Assembly (NCBI GenBank): GCA_030693705.1
Contig: JAUYAB010000100.1
Span: 27,303-91,302 of the forward strand
Length of the DNA: 64,000 bases
Direction of reading: 5' to 3'
Origin: Ignavibacteria bacterium
GTDB taxonomy: Bacteria > Bacteroidota > Ignavibacteria > Ignavibacteriales > Ignavibacteriaceae
Position numbers and translations under genes: made by a program. Positions 8,876 to 18,698 of this stretch are shown here, in pieces; position 1 is the first letter of the stretch, and each line of letters begins with the position of its first letter. The notes under the pieces were generated by a model, which saw only the letters and a program-made list of their open reading frames with translations, was not told the DNA's origin and did no database searches.

Positions 8876-10441
8876 ATGATTACCGAAGATTCGAAAACAA
8901 TTCTTATTGTCGATGATGATGTTACGATAAGAAAACTGCTTGGATTTCATCTTAAGCAGAAAGATTATCGAGTAGTCGAGGCTTCGGATACTTCACTCGG
9001 GTTTAAAGCGCTCGAAGAAAACAAAATTGATCTGGTATTATGTGATGTAAGTATGGAGGGGATGGATGGATACACGTTTTGCGGGAAAGTTCGAGAGAAT
9101 GAAAAGTATAGAGTCCTTCCTTTTATTTTTGTTACCGCAAAAACAAGTTTCGAAGACAAAGAAAAAGCCCTTGCCGTTGGCGGAGACGACATTATTACCA
9201 AACCTTTTGTCGTTCCTGAACTATTATTAAAAGTACAAGCGCTTCTTAGGCGGGCTGAGATTTATAAAGCTTACGGCGCAAAAAAAAATATCCAGGAAAC
9301 CATTTCTGAAACCGTTCCCAAAATCGTTTTAGTTGACGACGACATTTCCCTTGCAAAACTTTTTCAGTATAATTTAAATAAGTCGGGATTTTTATGCGAG
9401 ATTGCAACCGGAGCCGAAGAAGGATTTAAGCTTGCAAAATCAATAATTCCCGATGTGATCATCTCAGACATTATGATGCCGAAGATAGATGGATTTCAAT
9501 TTCGTTCTATGGTTATGGGAGATCAAGACTTGAGATCAATACCGTTTATCTTTTTAACTTCAAAAGGAGCCGAAGACGATATTCTTCGCGGTTATGATCT
9601 TGGTATTGCGGATTATGTTTTAAAAACTGCCGGTCCCCGCGTGGTAGTTGCAAAGGTTAATGCTACTATTAAAAGTTTGGGCAAAGCGAGACAAAAAGTA
9701 GTTTCAGAGTTGCAGGATGCTGCCGATTCGATGAAGGTGAAAGTCGTTCCCGATGGATTTCCTTCTTTTCCCGGCTTCGATATACGCCATTGGCACCAGG
9801 CTTTTTCCGGAATACCCGGCGGAGATTTTATTGATTATTTTCCGCTAGATAACGAAAACTTTGCGGTTGTGCTTGGAGATGTGATGGGGAAAAAATGGGG
9901 CGCATGGTATTTTGCAATTGCTTACGCCGGTTATGTACGAAGTTCGATTAGGGTTGCATTACAAAACGCAAGCGAATACACTCCCAGCATTATTTTAAGC
10001 AAGGTAAATCAATTGGTTTATCAAGATGCGAAAATTTCGGAAGTCTTTACCACACTTTCGATCGTCATTATAAACAATCGAACCAAAGTTGCCAAATATT
10101 CCGGGGCGGGAGATTTGCCTGTAGTTTATAAAAACGCGAAAGAAGGAACTGCCGGTTTGATTCAATCTAAGGGAATGCTTTTAGGATTCTCATCGAATGG
10201 ATTTTTTGAAGATAAAGAAATTTCCATGGGAGAAAACGACATGCTCGTTCTCTTTACCGACGGTATAATCGAATCCCGAAATCAAAACGGCCAACCATTG
10301 GAAGCCGAAGGTTTAGTGAAGTTGGTGCGCGAGTTATCTAATACAGAAGATCCGCTTGGAGTATTAAAAAGTCAAATCAGTTCATTTACAAATCAAAAAT
10401 TTGAAGACGATACAAGTCTCATTACAATTCTTGCCAAATAA
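8876..10441 (+). CDS. Double-receiver SpoIIE/RsbU-type PP2C phosphatase
   Basis: The 521-residue protein has two receivers, at about 5-125 (Asp57 in LVLCDVSMEG) and 148-270 (Asp198 in VIISDIMMPK), then a linker and a SpoIIE-type PP2C domain at about 300-520. Metal-binding signatures are GGDFIDYF, VVLGDVMGKK, LFTDGIIES and DDTSLITI. In this family phosphorylation of the receiver tunes phosphatase activity toward a phospho-STAS protein; the STAS gene lies 6 bp upstream, a strong hint of its substrate. Two receivers in tandem suggest two inputs. It ends the four-gene signalling run that begins at 5565. Confidence 0.9.
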   Translation: MITEDSKTILIVDDDVTIRKLLGFHLKQKDYRVVEASDTSLGFKALEENKIDLVLCDVSMEGMDGYTFCGKVRENEKYRVLPFIFVTAKTSFEDKEKALAVGGDDIITKPFVVPELLLKVQALLRRAEIYKAYGAKKNIQETISETVPKIVLVDDDISLAKLFQYNLNKSGFLCEIATGAEEGFKLAKSIIPDVIISDIMMPKIDGFQFRSMVMGDQDLRSIPFIFLTSKGAEDDILRGYDLGIADYVLKTAGPRVVVAKVNATIKSLGKARQKVVSELQDAADSMKVKVVPDGFPSFPGFDIRHWHQAFSGIPGGDFIDYFPLDNENFAVVLGDVMGKKWGAWYFAIAYAGYVRSSIRVALQNASEYTPSIILSKVNQLVYQDAKISEVFTTLSIVIINNRTKVAKYSGAGDLPVVYKNAKEGTAGLIQSKGMLLGFSSNGFFEDKEISMGENDMLVLFTDGIIESRNQNGQPLEAEGLVKLVRELSNTEDPLGVLKSQISSFTNQKFEDDTSLITILAK

Positions 10442-10591
10442 ACCCGGAATGGTTCAAATAAATATTTTCACTTAAAACCACAAAATGTGATAAAGATGTC
10501 TTGTGTGATGCCTCTCAAGATATTATATTTAGCCCGTTGATATTTTTACAGGTAAGGTAATTAGTTATTAACAAAACCCACGGGGCCCGTG

Positions 10592-10879
10592 ATGGAAAAT
10601 ATTAGTTCGGTTCAAGAAAAGGTTCACTCAGAAATTTCGGTAAATTTTAAAAATCCGTTTCTTCTGAGGTATGTTTTTTACCCACTAAGGGCGGGATTGT
10701 TCGGGTTTTCGCTCTTTTTTACAACGATATTTATATCAAAATATGTCGGGTATCTCGTAAAAAACACTAAAACGTTTACGATAGATATTAACGATGTTGT
10801 TCTCTCGTTGCTGGGTTTTATTTTGCTTGGTTTGATTAAACTCTTAGAAAACATTAAATCAGAACCATTCGGAAAATAA
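10592..10879 (+). CDS. Small two-helix inner-membrane protein, unknown
   Basis: This 95-residue protein has two predicted membrane helices (about 38-57, GLFGFSLFFTTIFISKYVGYL, and 70-88, VVLSLLGFILLGLIKLL). GTG at 10589 is directly before the ATG used here and either could start it. An SD-like CGGGG is nearby. I recognise no family. It stands alone, tail to tail with the GH13 gene. Confidence 0.55.
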   Translation: MENISSVQEKVHSEISVNFKNPFLLRYVFYPLRAGLFGFSLFFTTIFISKYVGYLVKNTKTFTIDINDVVLSLLGFILLGLIKLLENIKSEPFGK

Positions 10880-10927
10880 TAGGAGTTAACGTAAATAACT
10901 TTAGGGGATAAGTATGCAAATACCAAT

Positions 10928-12403
10928 TTAGAATAACAAAAGATGGAATTGGTAGGGGTGCAATTCTACAAATAATCCCGTGTAAAAAACTTCATTTAAA
11001 GATCTAATATACTCTTCTCCGTTCCACAGATCGGTTAAAACAATAAGTTCTTCCGAATTTGCTGCGTGAATCTTTATCCTTCCTTGAGATGGAACATTAC
11101 CATAATTTATTACCACAAGACAGCGAAATGAATTGTAAGTCCAAAGCCAGGATAACAAATTTTCATATGAGCGGTCTTTTTCCCAGCCGGGTAAAACTTC
11201 TTTTAATTCCCATTCACCCAACGAAAAGATTTCGTTCCTTGTAAGCTGAAATAATTTATCGTAAAAAAGAGAAACTATTTTGTTCTTACTTTCTTTGGGT
11301 TCTCGCCCAAGTTGAACCGGCAATTTTATTTTCTTTCCGTCAGATTGTCCGTCGAAAAAGAAACGCATTCCCGGAATTGTAGAAATGATTGCGGCGGCAG
11401 CTAAAGATTTTTCCAATCCGAGAGAGTGGATCGCCCGGTCTTCATCATGGTTTTCTATGAATCTTGCTGATTTTAACTGAAACGACATATCCGCACGCAA
11501 GTGGTCTCGAATATTTTTTGGAGTTCCATCTTTTAAGCGGTCTAACAATTTTTTATCGTAAGTGAAATCAAAACCTAATTGCTGCAAATCCCACTCTAAG
11601 TTCCAGTAGGCTTCGGCAAGAAAGAGAAAATCGGGATGTGCTTTTTTTATTTCAGTTATTGCCGACTGCCAAAACTCATCATGCGGTTTTGGAAAAAGAT
11701 TTTCATCGATAACTCCACGCCAGGTATTTCCAAAAACATTATTTAGCGTAAGCATAGCCATATCACAGCGAACGCCGTCACACAATTCAGCTATATTGAG
11801 CAAAGTGCCGGTTAAAAACTCCCGCGTTTTCAAATTAAAAAAATTTAACTGGATCGTGTCTGTCCATGCCGGGAAAAAAGGATCGCGACCGTGAGCAAAA
11901 ATCCGATGAGGCTGCTGGATAGGTCTATAAAACGTATGTCGATCGGAAGAAAGAATTTCTTCTATTGTTTCTAAAAAAATATCCGGATGAGTTTTTAACA
12001 AGATGGTTTCGGCGCTAAAGTGGTTTGGAACAAAATCAAGCAACAGTTTGATGTTTAAATCGTTCAGAGTTTTTTTTAGTTGAAGTAAATCTTTTTTTGT
12101 TCCAAGTTCCCGATTGACTTCATACGTATCGATTGCGTAAGGCGATCCGATCACATCTTTTCTCTGCCAATCTTTTAAACTTCGGTTGTATGATTGAATA
12201 AAATATTCTTCAAAACAACAACGGTCGATCAGGATGTCGGTTGTTTGCCAGATGCCCATCAACCAGACAATTTTAATGCCACTCCCGGCAAGATTTTCCC
12301 AATAAGAAGAGGGAATGTCTGAAAGTGTCGCTCTGCTTCCATCAGTATCATATCGTCTGACAAGCAGTCTAATATTTATTTCGAACAGCTTTGGATTTTT
12401 CAT
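10928..12403 (-). CDS. GH13 alpha-amylase-family glycosidase, cytoplasmic
   Basis: The 491-residue enzyme shows all four GH13 regions: LLLDFVPNH (region I), GVRCDMAM with nucleophile Asp214, FLAEAYW with acid/base Glu264, and FIENHDED with Asp320. There is no signal peptide, so it acts inside the cell, likely on short alpha-glucans or related disaccharides. The exact specificity (amylase, sucrose phosphorylase-like, trehalose-related) cannot be decided. It follows the glucose-6-phosphate isomerase gene by 11 bp on the same strand, implying one operon that feeds sugar units into glycolysis. Confidence 0.88.
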   Translation of the reverse strand: MKNPKLFEINIRLLVRRYDTDGSRATLSDIPSSYWENLAGSGIKIVWLMGIWQTTDILIDRCCFEEYFIQSYNRSLKDWQRKDVIGSPYAIDTYEVNRELGTKKDLLQLKKTLNDLNIKLLLDFVPNHFSAETILLKTHPDIFLETIEEILSSDRHTFYRPIQQPHRIFAHGRDPFFPAWTDTIQLNFFNLKTREFLTGTLLNIAELCDGVRCDMAMLTLNNVFGNTWRGVIDENLFPKPHDEFWQSAITEIKKAHPDFLFLAEAYWNLEWDLQQLGFDFTYDKKLLDRLKDGTPKNIRDHLRADMSFQLKSARFIENHDEDRAIHSLGLEKSLAAAAIISTIPGMRFFFDGQSDGKKIKLPVQLGREPKESKNKIVSLFYDKLFQLTRNEIFSLGEWELKEVLPGWEKDRSYENLLSWLWTYNSFRCLVVINYGNVPSQGRIKIHAANSEELIVLTDLWNGEEYIRSLNEVFYTGLFVELHPYQFHLLLF

Positions 12404-12414
12404 TTTACCAAAAG

Positions 12415-14100
12415 TTATAAAGAAATTGAATTAATCGCTTCAACCAAATCGCCGGTAATATGCAACGAAATAACTCTTCTGTTTTTATTTGCCAGAGCAT
12501 TAAAATCACCTTGAGCCTGGGCAGTTATTAGTACTCCAAACGAATATCCTTGCTGCGGAACGACAACATCATTTTTAATTTCGTTTGTAATTTGGATGAA
12601 TAATCCGTTATTCTTGCCACCTTTGTGCAACTGTCCGGTTGAGTGGAGAAAACGAGGTCCAAATCCAATAGTAGTTGCAAGGGCATATTTAGCAGCGATT
12701 TTATTTCGTAGCGTTTGCAGTGCGTTGTTCACTTCGCTTCCATATTCCGTAAAAGACATTAGTGAGACGTAATCGTGTTCATCAGTTTGGGCGAGAAATT
12801 TATTTAAAGCGGATTTGATCGAATCGGTTTTCGCGAATTGACTTTTATTATCGATTAACGAAATTGCTCCTTCCGTAATTGCCGCCGGAGTTTCGGGAAG
12901 TTTCCCGTTTGCTTTATATGCTTTCAAACTTTCGCCCGCTAATATTTTGGCAAATTGTACATCGGGTTGATCGAAAGGATGAATCTTTAATACCACACTT
13001 GAAAGAGCCGTAGCAATTTCCCATCGATAAAATTCTTTTGCCAATTGATAGACATCGTCGAGCTCAAAAACGAGTACCGGTTTTTGCGCGGCTATTAAAT
13101 CTGAAGCAAACCTGTCAAGGTTTAAGTTGTCATCACTAATAAGTTTGATAAAAATATAAACGCGGTCATCTTTATAAAAATCAACCGGTGAAATTTCTTC
13201 ATCGCAAATTGGCAAAATTCCTTTCCCATCTTTACCTGTGCTTTCAGCGACTAATTGTTCAGCCCATTGAGGAAAAGAAGAAAAACTTGATGAGACGAAG
13301 AAAGTTATTTTATCTTGTCCATTCTCGTACAATTCTCCAAGCGCGGCGCCAAGCGCAAAGCCGGGATTTTTTTGGGCTTCAACATAGGATTGGCATTCAT
13401 CTGCAATTTCTTTTGCATTAATTAAAAATCTCTCTACATCAATCCCCATTAACGCCGCCGGAAGCATGCCAAAGTAGGTTAACGCGGAATATCTTCCTCC
13501 AACATCACCAGGGGTTGTAAAGATTTTTCTGAACTTCTTTTCGGTTGCAAAATTTTCAAGCCAGGTGTTTGGATCGGTTAGCGCAACAAATTGTTCTCCA
13601 GGATTAAGATTAAACTTACTTACTTCATTATAAAAGAAATAGAAGAATGACATCGTTTCTATCGTTCCGCCGGATTTGCTTGCAACGATGAAAAGTGTTT
13701 TGGATAAATCGTAAATTTCCGCAATGCGCTTAACATTTAGCGGATGAGTATTGTCAACAATTTCAAGTTTTGGATAACCCGGTTTTGATCCGAAAGTTTT
13801 TGAAAAAACTTCGGGAGCTAAACTGCTTCCGCCCATTCCCAGCAATAAAATGTTGGTGTAGTTATTTTTGATTCCATCGGCAAATTGATTCAGTTCATCA
13901 TATTTGTCTAACATTTTATAGGGTTTATTCAGCCAGCCAAGCCGGTCTGCCAACTCTTTTTGTTCAGCGGGATTTTCTTTCCAAATTGCAGGATCGCAAT
14001 TCCATAACCGCGACGGAATATTTTGCTTCTGCCAAAGTGAAAGCCGTGCTTCAATCTTTTTTGATAATTCGTTACTTAAATGAAAACTTACTTTTTCCAT
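12415..14100 (-). CDS. pgi: Glucose-6-phosphate isomerase
   Basis: The 561-residue protein interconverts glucose-6-phosphate and fructose-6-phosphate. Two SIS-type sugar-phosphate regions are visible: ILLLGMGGSSLAPEVF near residue 85 and FIVASKSGGTIETMSFF near 140; the C-terminal part carries GFGPRFLHSTGQLHKGG. This layout matches the isomerase half of the transaldolase/PGI fusions known in some bacteria, but no transaldolase domain is present, so it stands alone. GAGGA lies four bases before the ATG. It shares an operon with the GH13 gene downstream. Confidence 0.85.
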   Translation of the reverse strand: MEKVSFHLSNELSKKIEARLSLWQKQNIPSRLWNCDPAIWKENPAEQKELADRLGWLNKPYKMLDKYDELNQFADGIKNNYTNILLLGMGGSSLAPEVFSKTFGSKPGYPKLEIVDNTHPLNVKRIAEIYDLSKTLFIVASKSGGTIETMSFFYFFYNEVSKFNLNPGEQFVALTDPNTWLENFATEKKFRKIFTTPGDVGGRYSALTYFGMLPAALMGIDVERFLINAKEIADECQSYVEAQKNPGFALGAALGELYENGQDKITFFVSSSFSSFPQWAEQLVAESTGKDGKGILPICDEEISPVDFYKDDRVYIFIKLISDDNLNLDRFASDLIAAQKPVLVFELDDVYQLAKEFYRWEIATALSSVVLKIHPFDQPDVQFAKILAGESLKAYKANGKLPETPAAITEGAISLIDNKSQFAKTDSIKSALNKFLAQTDEHDYVSLMSFTEYGSEVNNALQTLRNKIAAKYALATTIGFGPRFLHSTGQLHKGGKNNGLFIQITNEIKNDVVVPQQGYSFGVLITAQAQGDFNALANKNRRVISLHITGDLVEAINSISL

Positions 14101-14214
14101 TCGATCCTCAAATTCTGTTTGATTATTTTTTCCATCTGAAACTTACAAAAATTATTTTTTTGTTACTTTAGAAAGAGCAATAATTTTTACTTATTTACAG
14201 AAGAGAAAATAGAT

Positions 14215-14679
14215 ATGAAATTGGCAACTCTATGTTATGTTAAAAATCGGAAAGCAAATACCACATTAATGCTTCATCGAATAAAAAAGGAAAATGACGT
14301 GCACGAAGGAAAGTGGAATGGACTTGGCGGCAAATTTGAGCGAAGTGAAACGCCGGAAGAGTGTGTTATCAGGGAGATAAAAGAAGAATCAGGTTTAACA
14401 ATTGTCGATCCTAAGCTGAAAGGGTTCATCACCTTTCCTTTATTTGATGGGGTGCACGACTGGTACGTTTTTATCTTCGTAGCAGAAAATTTTTCCGGTG
14501 AACTTATCGACTCCGACGAAGGAAAGCTGGAATGGATTCCCGATGAAAAATTGACACAACTAAATTTGTGGGACGGCGATCAGATTTTTATGGAATGGTT
14601 TGCCGATGACAAGTTTTTCAGCGCTAAGTTCTTTTATGAAAATAAGAAGCTTGTGCGGTATGATGTTTCATTTTACTGA
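14215..14679 (+). CDS. Nudix hydrolase, 8-oxo-dGTP diphosphatase-like
   Basis: The 154-residue protein contains a complete Nudix box: G-x5-E-x7-REIKEESGL, starting at GKFERSE about residue 42. The N-terminus (LATLCYVKNRK) and the C-terminal DGDQIFMEWF segment resemble MutT/MTH1-type sanitising enzymes that hydrolyse oxidised dNTPs. Substrate choice cannot be proven from sequence. It is divergent from pgi and 51 bp before the carboxypeptidase gene; the two may be co-transcribed but have no obvious link. Confidence 0.85.
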   Translation: MKLATLCYVKNRKANTTLMLHRIKKENDVHEGKWNGLGGKFERSETPEECVIREIKEESGLTIVDPKLKGFITFPLFDGVHDWYVFIFVAENFSGELIDSDEGKLEWIPDEKLTQLNLWDGDQIFMEWFADDKFFSAKFFYENKKLVRYDVSFY

Positions 14680-14730
14680 TTCAATATCTAACTTAACAGT
14701 AACTCTTTACCTTTTTAAGAAAGCAGACAA

Positions 14731-17148
14731 ATGTACAAAGTTTTAATGTTCGTCATCATTCTTACCGCCGGTTCGATCGGACAATCATACAAGCAAGTAA
14801 AAATCTATTTAAATAATAAAGAAGACATTCGTACTCTTCAATCATTTAATATAAGTGTTGATCATTCGTATCAAACAAGAGATAATGCGATCCTTACCTT
14901 TTTAAATGATGCGGAGTTTAACCAGTTGACGATGTTAAATTTTCGGTACGAAGTTTTAATCGATGACTGGAAATCTTATTATGAAAAAAGAGAGAGGATG
15001 AATGCATTCCAGAAAAGTTCTGCGATCGAGAAAAGTAAAAACCAATTTGGTGTAACAAATTTTGGTTTTGGTTCGATGGGAGGTTACTACACTTACGACG
15101 AGGTTGTACAAAAACTTGATACCATGAAATTACTTTATCCAAATTTAATTACGGCAAAGAGTGAAATCGGAAAAACAATAGAAGAACGTTCCGTTTATTA
15201 TGTTAAAATTTCAGATAACCCGGACGTTGACGAAGATGAACCAGAAGTGCTTTATACTGCATTGATCCATGCGCGTGAACCGGAAAGCATGATGCAGATG
15301 CTTTATTTTATGTATTATCTGTTAGAAAATTACGGAACCGATCCAGAAGCAACATATCTTGTTAATAACCGCGAACTTTATTTTATTCCGATTATTAATC
15401 CCGACGGTTATGTTTATAACCAAACCCAAAATCCCAACGGTGGCGGAATGTGGCGCAAAAACAGAAGAAACAATGGGGCTTCTTACGGTGTTGATTTAAA
15501 CAGAAACTTTGGACCATCCTATTATTGGAACGCTCCTAACGGCGGGTCAAGTTTAAACTCCGCAGATGAAACGTACAGAGGAGTATCACCTTTCTCAGAA
15601 CCGGAAACGGAAAACATCGCAAATTTTGTATTAGGACGAAAAATAAAAAACGCTTTGAATTATCATACTTACTCTAATCAATTAATTTATCCGTATGGAG
15701 CTTTGGAAAGAGAAACTCCTGATTCTTTAATCTTCCGGGAATTTGCCGGCGATATGACAGAACTTAATCATTATACTACCGGCACAGACCTGAGTACGGT
15801 GGGATATTCTACCCGCGGAAATAGCGACGATTTTATGTATGACGGCGATACTTCATTGATTGGAAAAATATTAGCGATGACACCTGAGGTGGGAAACGAA
15901 ACCGATGGATTCTGGCCCTCCGAAAACAGAATTTTTCCTCTTGCAGAAGAAAATCTTTTTCCGAATTTATATTACGCATGGGTTGCCGGCGGGTATGTTT
16001 CGCTTGCAAGTTATTCGTTCGATAGAGAAATTGTTATGCCCGGGGATACGGTTCACCTAACTGCCGTTCAAAAAAATAAAGGATTGAGCGAAGCAGCAAA
16101 TGTTAAATTTTCGTTGACTGCCGATCCATTGAAAGTCGTGGTTCTTTCAGAACCTTCTACTAAAGCGAACTTAAAGTCAAGAGAGAGTTTTTCGATTGAA
16201 CCTGTGTTTGTTCTAAATCCTACTTTAAAGAATGGAGAAAACGTTCAAATTGTATTGTCCACAATGTTAGATAATATACCGATGGCTGAAGATACTGTTT
16301 CTTTCACTGTTGGAGTTGCGAATATAGTTTTCAGAGATAGTTCGTTATCTCCTTCAACAAAATGGAACATCACTTCAAACGTAACGCAAAAATGGGATGT
16401 AACGCCATCTTCTTATAATTCAATCCCGAATTCATTTACCGATAGCCCCAAAGGAAATTATGAAAGTAATGCTACCGTTGTGATGACGTTGAGGGATTCT
16501 ATCACCCTTCTCGGTATATCCAATCCGAAGTTGACATTTTGGACAAAGTTTGATTTGGAGAATGATTGGGATTGCGGAAAAGTTGAAATTTCTTCAGACC
16601 TTGGAAAAACATGGATTCCGGTTGGAGGCAAGTATGCCAACACCGCCGAAGGGCAGGGAAGACAATTTCCAACCAATTCTCTTTTGTACGACGGCGCTCA
16701 GAAAGATTGGGTGAAAGAGGAAATTGATTTAAAAACATTTACCGGAAAACAAATTAAGATTCGTTTCAGTCTTCTTTCAGATGGTTATGTACAGAAAGAC
16801 GGATGGTATTTGGATGATATCAGCATTGTTACTTACGATGATTTAACTTCTGTCGATGGAAAAGAATTAAATGCGCCTTTCAACTTCTCACTTTCGCAGA
16901 ATTACCCGAATCCTTTTAATCCCGGTACGATGATTAATTATCAAACTGCATCAGCCGGATTTGTGTCTTTGAAAATATTTGATGTTCTTGGTAATGAGGT
17001 TGAAACGTTAGTGAATGAAGTGCAAGAGGCGGGAAGTCACACGGTTCAGTTCAGCAGTGCAAAGAGTCGTTTAGCCAGCGGAGTATATTTTTATCGATTA
17101 AAGACGGAGGGTTTTACTGAAACAAAGAAGATGGTTTTGTTGCGCTAA
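14731..17148 (+). CDS. Secreted M14 zinc carboxypeptidase with T9SS sorting tail
   Basis: The 805-residue exoprotease begins with a signal peptide (MYKVLMFVIILTAGSIGQS). The M14 domain is at about 115-425: zinc ligands in HARE (His180, Glu183), substrate-binding VDLNRNFGP, third zinc ligand in NYHTYSN, and the catalytic Glu in TPEVGNETDGF. Next come a CARDB-like beta domain (about 430-535), an immune-inhibitor-A/MAM-like jelly roll (about 540-710, WDCGKVEISSDLGKTW) and a type A T9SS tail (QNYPNPFNPGTMINYQ, ending KKMVLLR). It should cleave C-terminal residues from extracellular peptides. It is convergent with the kinase that starts three bases after its stop. Confidence 0.92.
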   Translation: MYKVLMFVIILTAGSIGQSYKQVKIYLNNKEDIRTLQSFNISVDHSYQTRDNAILTFLNDAEFNQLTMLNFRYEVLIDDWKSYYEKRERMNAFQKSSAIEKSKNQFGVTNFGFGSMGGYYTYDEVVQKLDTMKLLYPNLITAKSEIGKTIEERSVYYVKISDNPDVDEDEPEVLYTALIHAREPESMMQMLYFMYYLLENYGTDPEATYLVNNRELYFIPIINPDGYVYNQTQNPNGGGMWRKNRRNNGASYGVDLNRNFGPSYYWNAPNGGSSLNSADETYRGVSPFSEPETENIANFVLGRKIKNALNYHTYSNQLIYPYGALERETPDSLIFREFAGDMTELNHYTTGTDLSTVGYSTRGNSDDFMYDGDTSLIGKILAMTPEVGNETDGFWPSENRIFPLAEENLFPNLYYAWVAGGYVSLASYSFDREIVMPGDTVHLTAVQKNKGLSEAANVKFSLTADPLKVVVLSEPSTKANLKSRESFSIEPVFVLNPTLKNGENVQIVLSTMLDNIPMAEDTVSFTVGVANIVFRDSSLSPSTKWNITSNVTQKWDVTPSSYNSIPNSFTDSPKGNYESNATVVMTLRDSITLLGISNPKLTFWTKFDLENDWDCGKVEISSDLGKTWIPVGGKYANTAEGQGRQFPTNSLLYDGAQKDWVKEEIDLKTFTGKQIKIRFSLLSDGYVQKDGWYLDDISIVTYDDLTSVDGKELNAPFNFSLSQNYPNPFNPGTMINYQTASAGFVSLKIFDVLGNEVETLVNEVQEAGSHTVQFSSAKSRLASGVYFYRLKTEGFTETKKMVLLR

Positions 17149-17150
17149 AT

Positions 17151-18656
17151 TTAATTTTTTACCTGGTCGAACTGAACAGTAAATTTGCTTCCCTTTCCTT
17201 TTTCGCTAAAAACTGAGATTGAAGCTTTGTTCAGTTCAACGTATTTTTTTACGAGCGCCAACCCAAGTCCGTTTCCTTCAAATTTTCTTGAGTAACCGGT
17301 ATCTTCCTGCGAGAATGCCTCAAAGACGCAGGGTAAATATTCTTCAGAAATTCCGATGCCGGAATCAATCACATCTACGCAAATTTTATTTAGATCACTT
17401 TTGTAGAGATGAATATTTACATTTCCGGCAGAAGTATATTTTATCGCATTATCAATTAGGTTTGCAAAAATTTGTTTGATGGAATAGTAATCTCCACGGA
17501 TGAATGTTTCGTCTGTTGAATTCTTTAAAGAAAGTTCAAGTTTTTTGTTTTTTGCTTTAGCATAGAATTCAAGAATCAGATCATCAAGAAGGTTCTTATT
17601 CAAATCGATCTCTTCAAACTTTGTTTCAAAATTGCCGGATGCTATTTGAGAGATGTTAAGAATTAAGTCTATCGTTCGAATTAATCTTTGCGCACTTGAA
17701 TCAATTATCTTGAACGCCGATTCAAGTCCCGCGGGAAGATTTTCTTCAATCTCTTCCTTTAACAAAGAAGTGAAAGTAACAATGTTGTTTACCGGGGTAC
17801 GTATTTCGTGAGAAATTTGTGCAAGAAATTCGGTCTTTAATTTGTCCGATTTTTCAGCATCCTCTTTTGCCTTAATTAGTTTTTGCTCGAACGCTTTTCT
17901 TTCGGTAACATCTCTTGCAATCCCCTGAACGGCAATTGTTGCGCCGCCTTTAGATATTAATGATGAAACGGTTTCAATATAAACCGAATCGCCGTTCTTC
18001 TTCTTCCCGCACAGCTCATGAATTTGATCCGGCTCGGAATTACTATTAAGCAGCTCGATGGTTTTAAAATACTCTTCAAGTTGTTCTGCGGGAAAAAGAT
18101 CGGAAAGATTCATCTTCTCCAGTTCGTTCTGCCGGTAACCGAACAAGTCAACAAAAGTCTGATTGACATCGGTAAAATTTCCCTTTAGATCGTGAATAAA
18201 AACAAGCGAGAGCGATTGGTAAAAAAGTGAGTGATAACGTTCTTCGCTTTCACGTAATTTATTTTCAATTTTATTTTTGTAGAGCGCCATTTCAAGTGCG
18301 CCGCGTAAATCCTTTTCCTCAAACGGTTTTACAAGATAGCCGAACGGCTCACTTGTTTTTGCGCGGTCAAGTGTGGGACCATCGGCAAAGGCGGTAAGAT
18401 AAATGACGGGAATTTGATGCTTCCTAAAAAGAATTTCGGCGGTCTCAACACCATCCATGCTTCCGTTTAGCTGAATATCCATCAGTGTTAAATCAGGTTT
18501 TGCGTGTTCGGTAACTTTTAAAGCTTCCTCACCGCTGGAGACAACACCAAAGATGTCGTATCCTAAATGTTGTAAACTGTTTCGAATATGTAAAGCGACA
18601 ATGCTTTCATCTTCAACAATAAGAATTTTAGGTCTTTCGGAAAGAATTGATTTCAT
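17151..18656 (-). CDS. Receiver-PAS-histidine kinase (receiver at the N-terminus)
   Basis: The 501-residue protein has a receiver at 8-125 (acceptor Asp in LTLMDIQLNG, Lys in LVKPFEEK), a PAS domain at 140-260 with a PAC motif, and HisKA plus ATPase at about 275-500 (LAQISHEIRTPVNN; NLIDNAIKYT; DSGIGISEE; GNGLGLALVKK). All kinase boxes are intact. The N-terminal receiver suggests it is a second-tier kinase controlled by phosphorylation. There is no membrane segment. It lies 42 bp downstream of a relative with the same architecture (18699-21251), so the two may form one operon. Confidence 0.88.
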   Translation of the reverse strand: MKSILSERPKILIVEDESIVALHIRNSLQHLGYDIFGVVSSGEEALKVTEHAKPDLTLMDIQLNGSMDGVETAEILFRKHQIPVIYLTAFADGPTLDRAKTSEPFGYLVKPFEEKDLRGALEMALYKNKIENKLRESEERYHSLFYQSLSLVFIHDLKGNFTDVNQTFVDLFGYRQNELEKMNLSDLFPAEQLEEYFKTIELLNSNSEPDQIHELCGKKKNGDSVYIETVSSLISKGGATIAVQGIARDVTERKAFEQKLIKAKEDAEKSDKLKTEFLAQISHEIRTPVNNIVTFTSLLKEEIEENLPAGLESAFKIIDSSAQRLIRTIDLILNISQIASGNFETKFEEIDLNKNLLDDLILEFYAKAKNKKLELSLKNSTDETFIRGDYYSIKQIFANLIDNAIKYTSAGNVNIHLYKSDLNKICVDVIDSGIGISEEYLPCVFEAFSQEDTGYSRKFEGNGLGLALVKKYVELNKASISVFSEKGKGSKFTVQFDQVKN

Positions 18657-18698
18657 TTTATGAACGATTTCTCAGTCTGATTTAGAGGTTACACTGTG

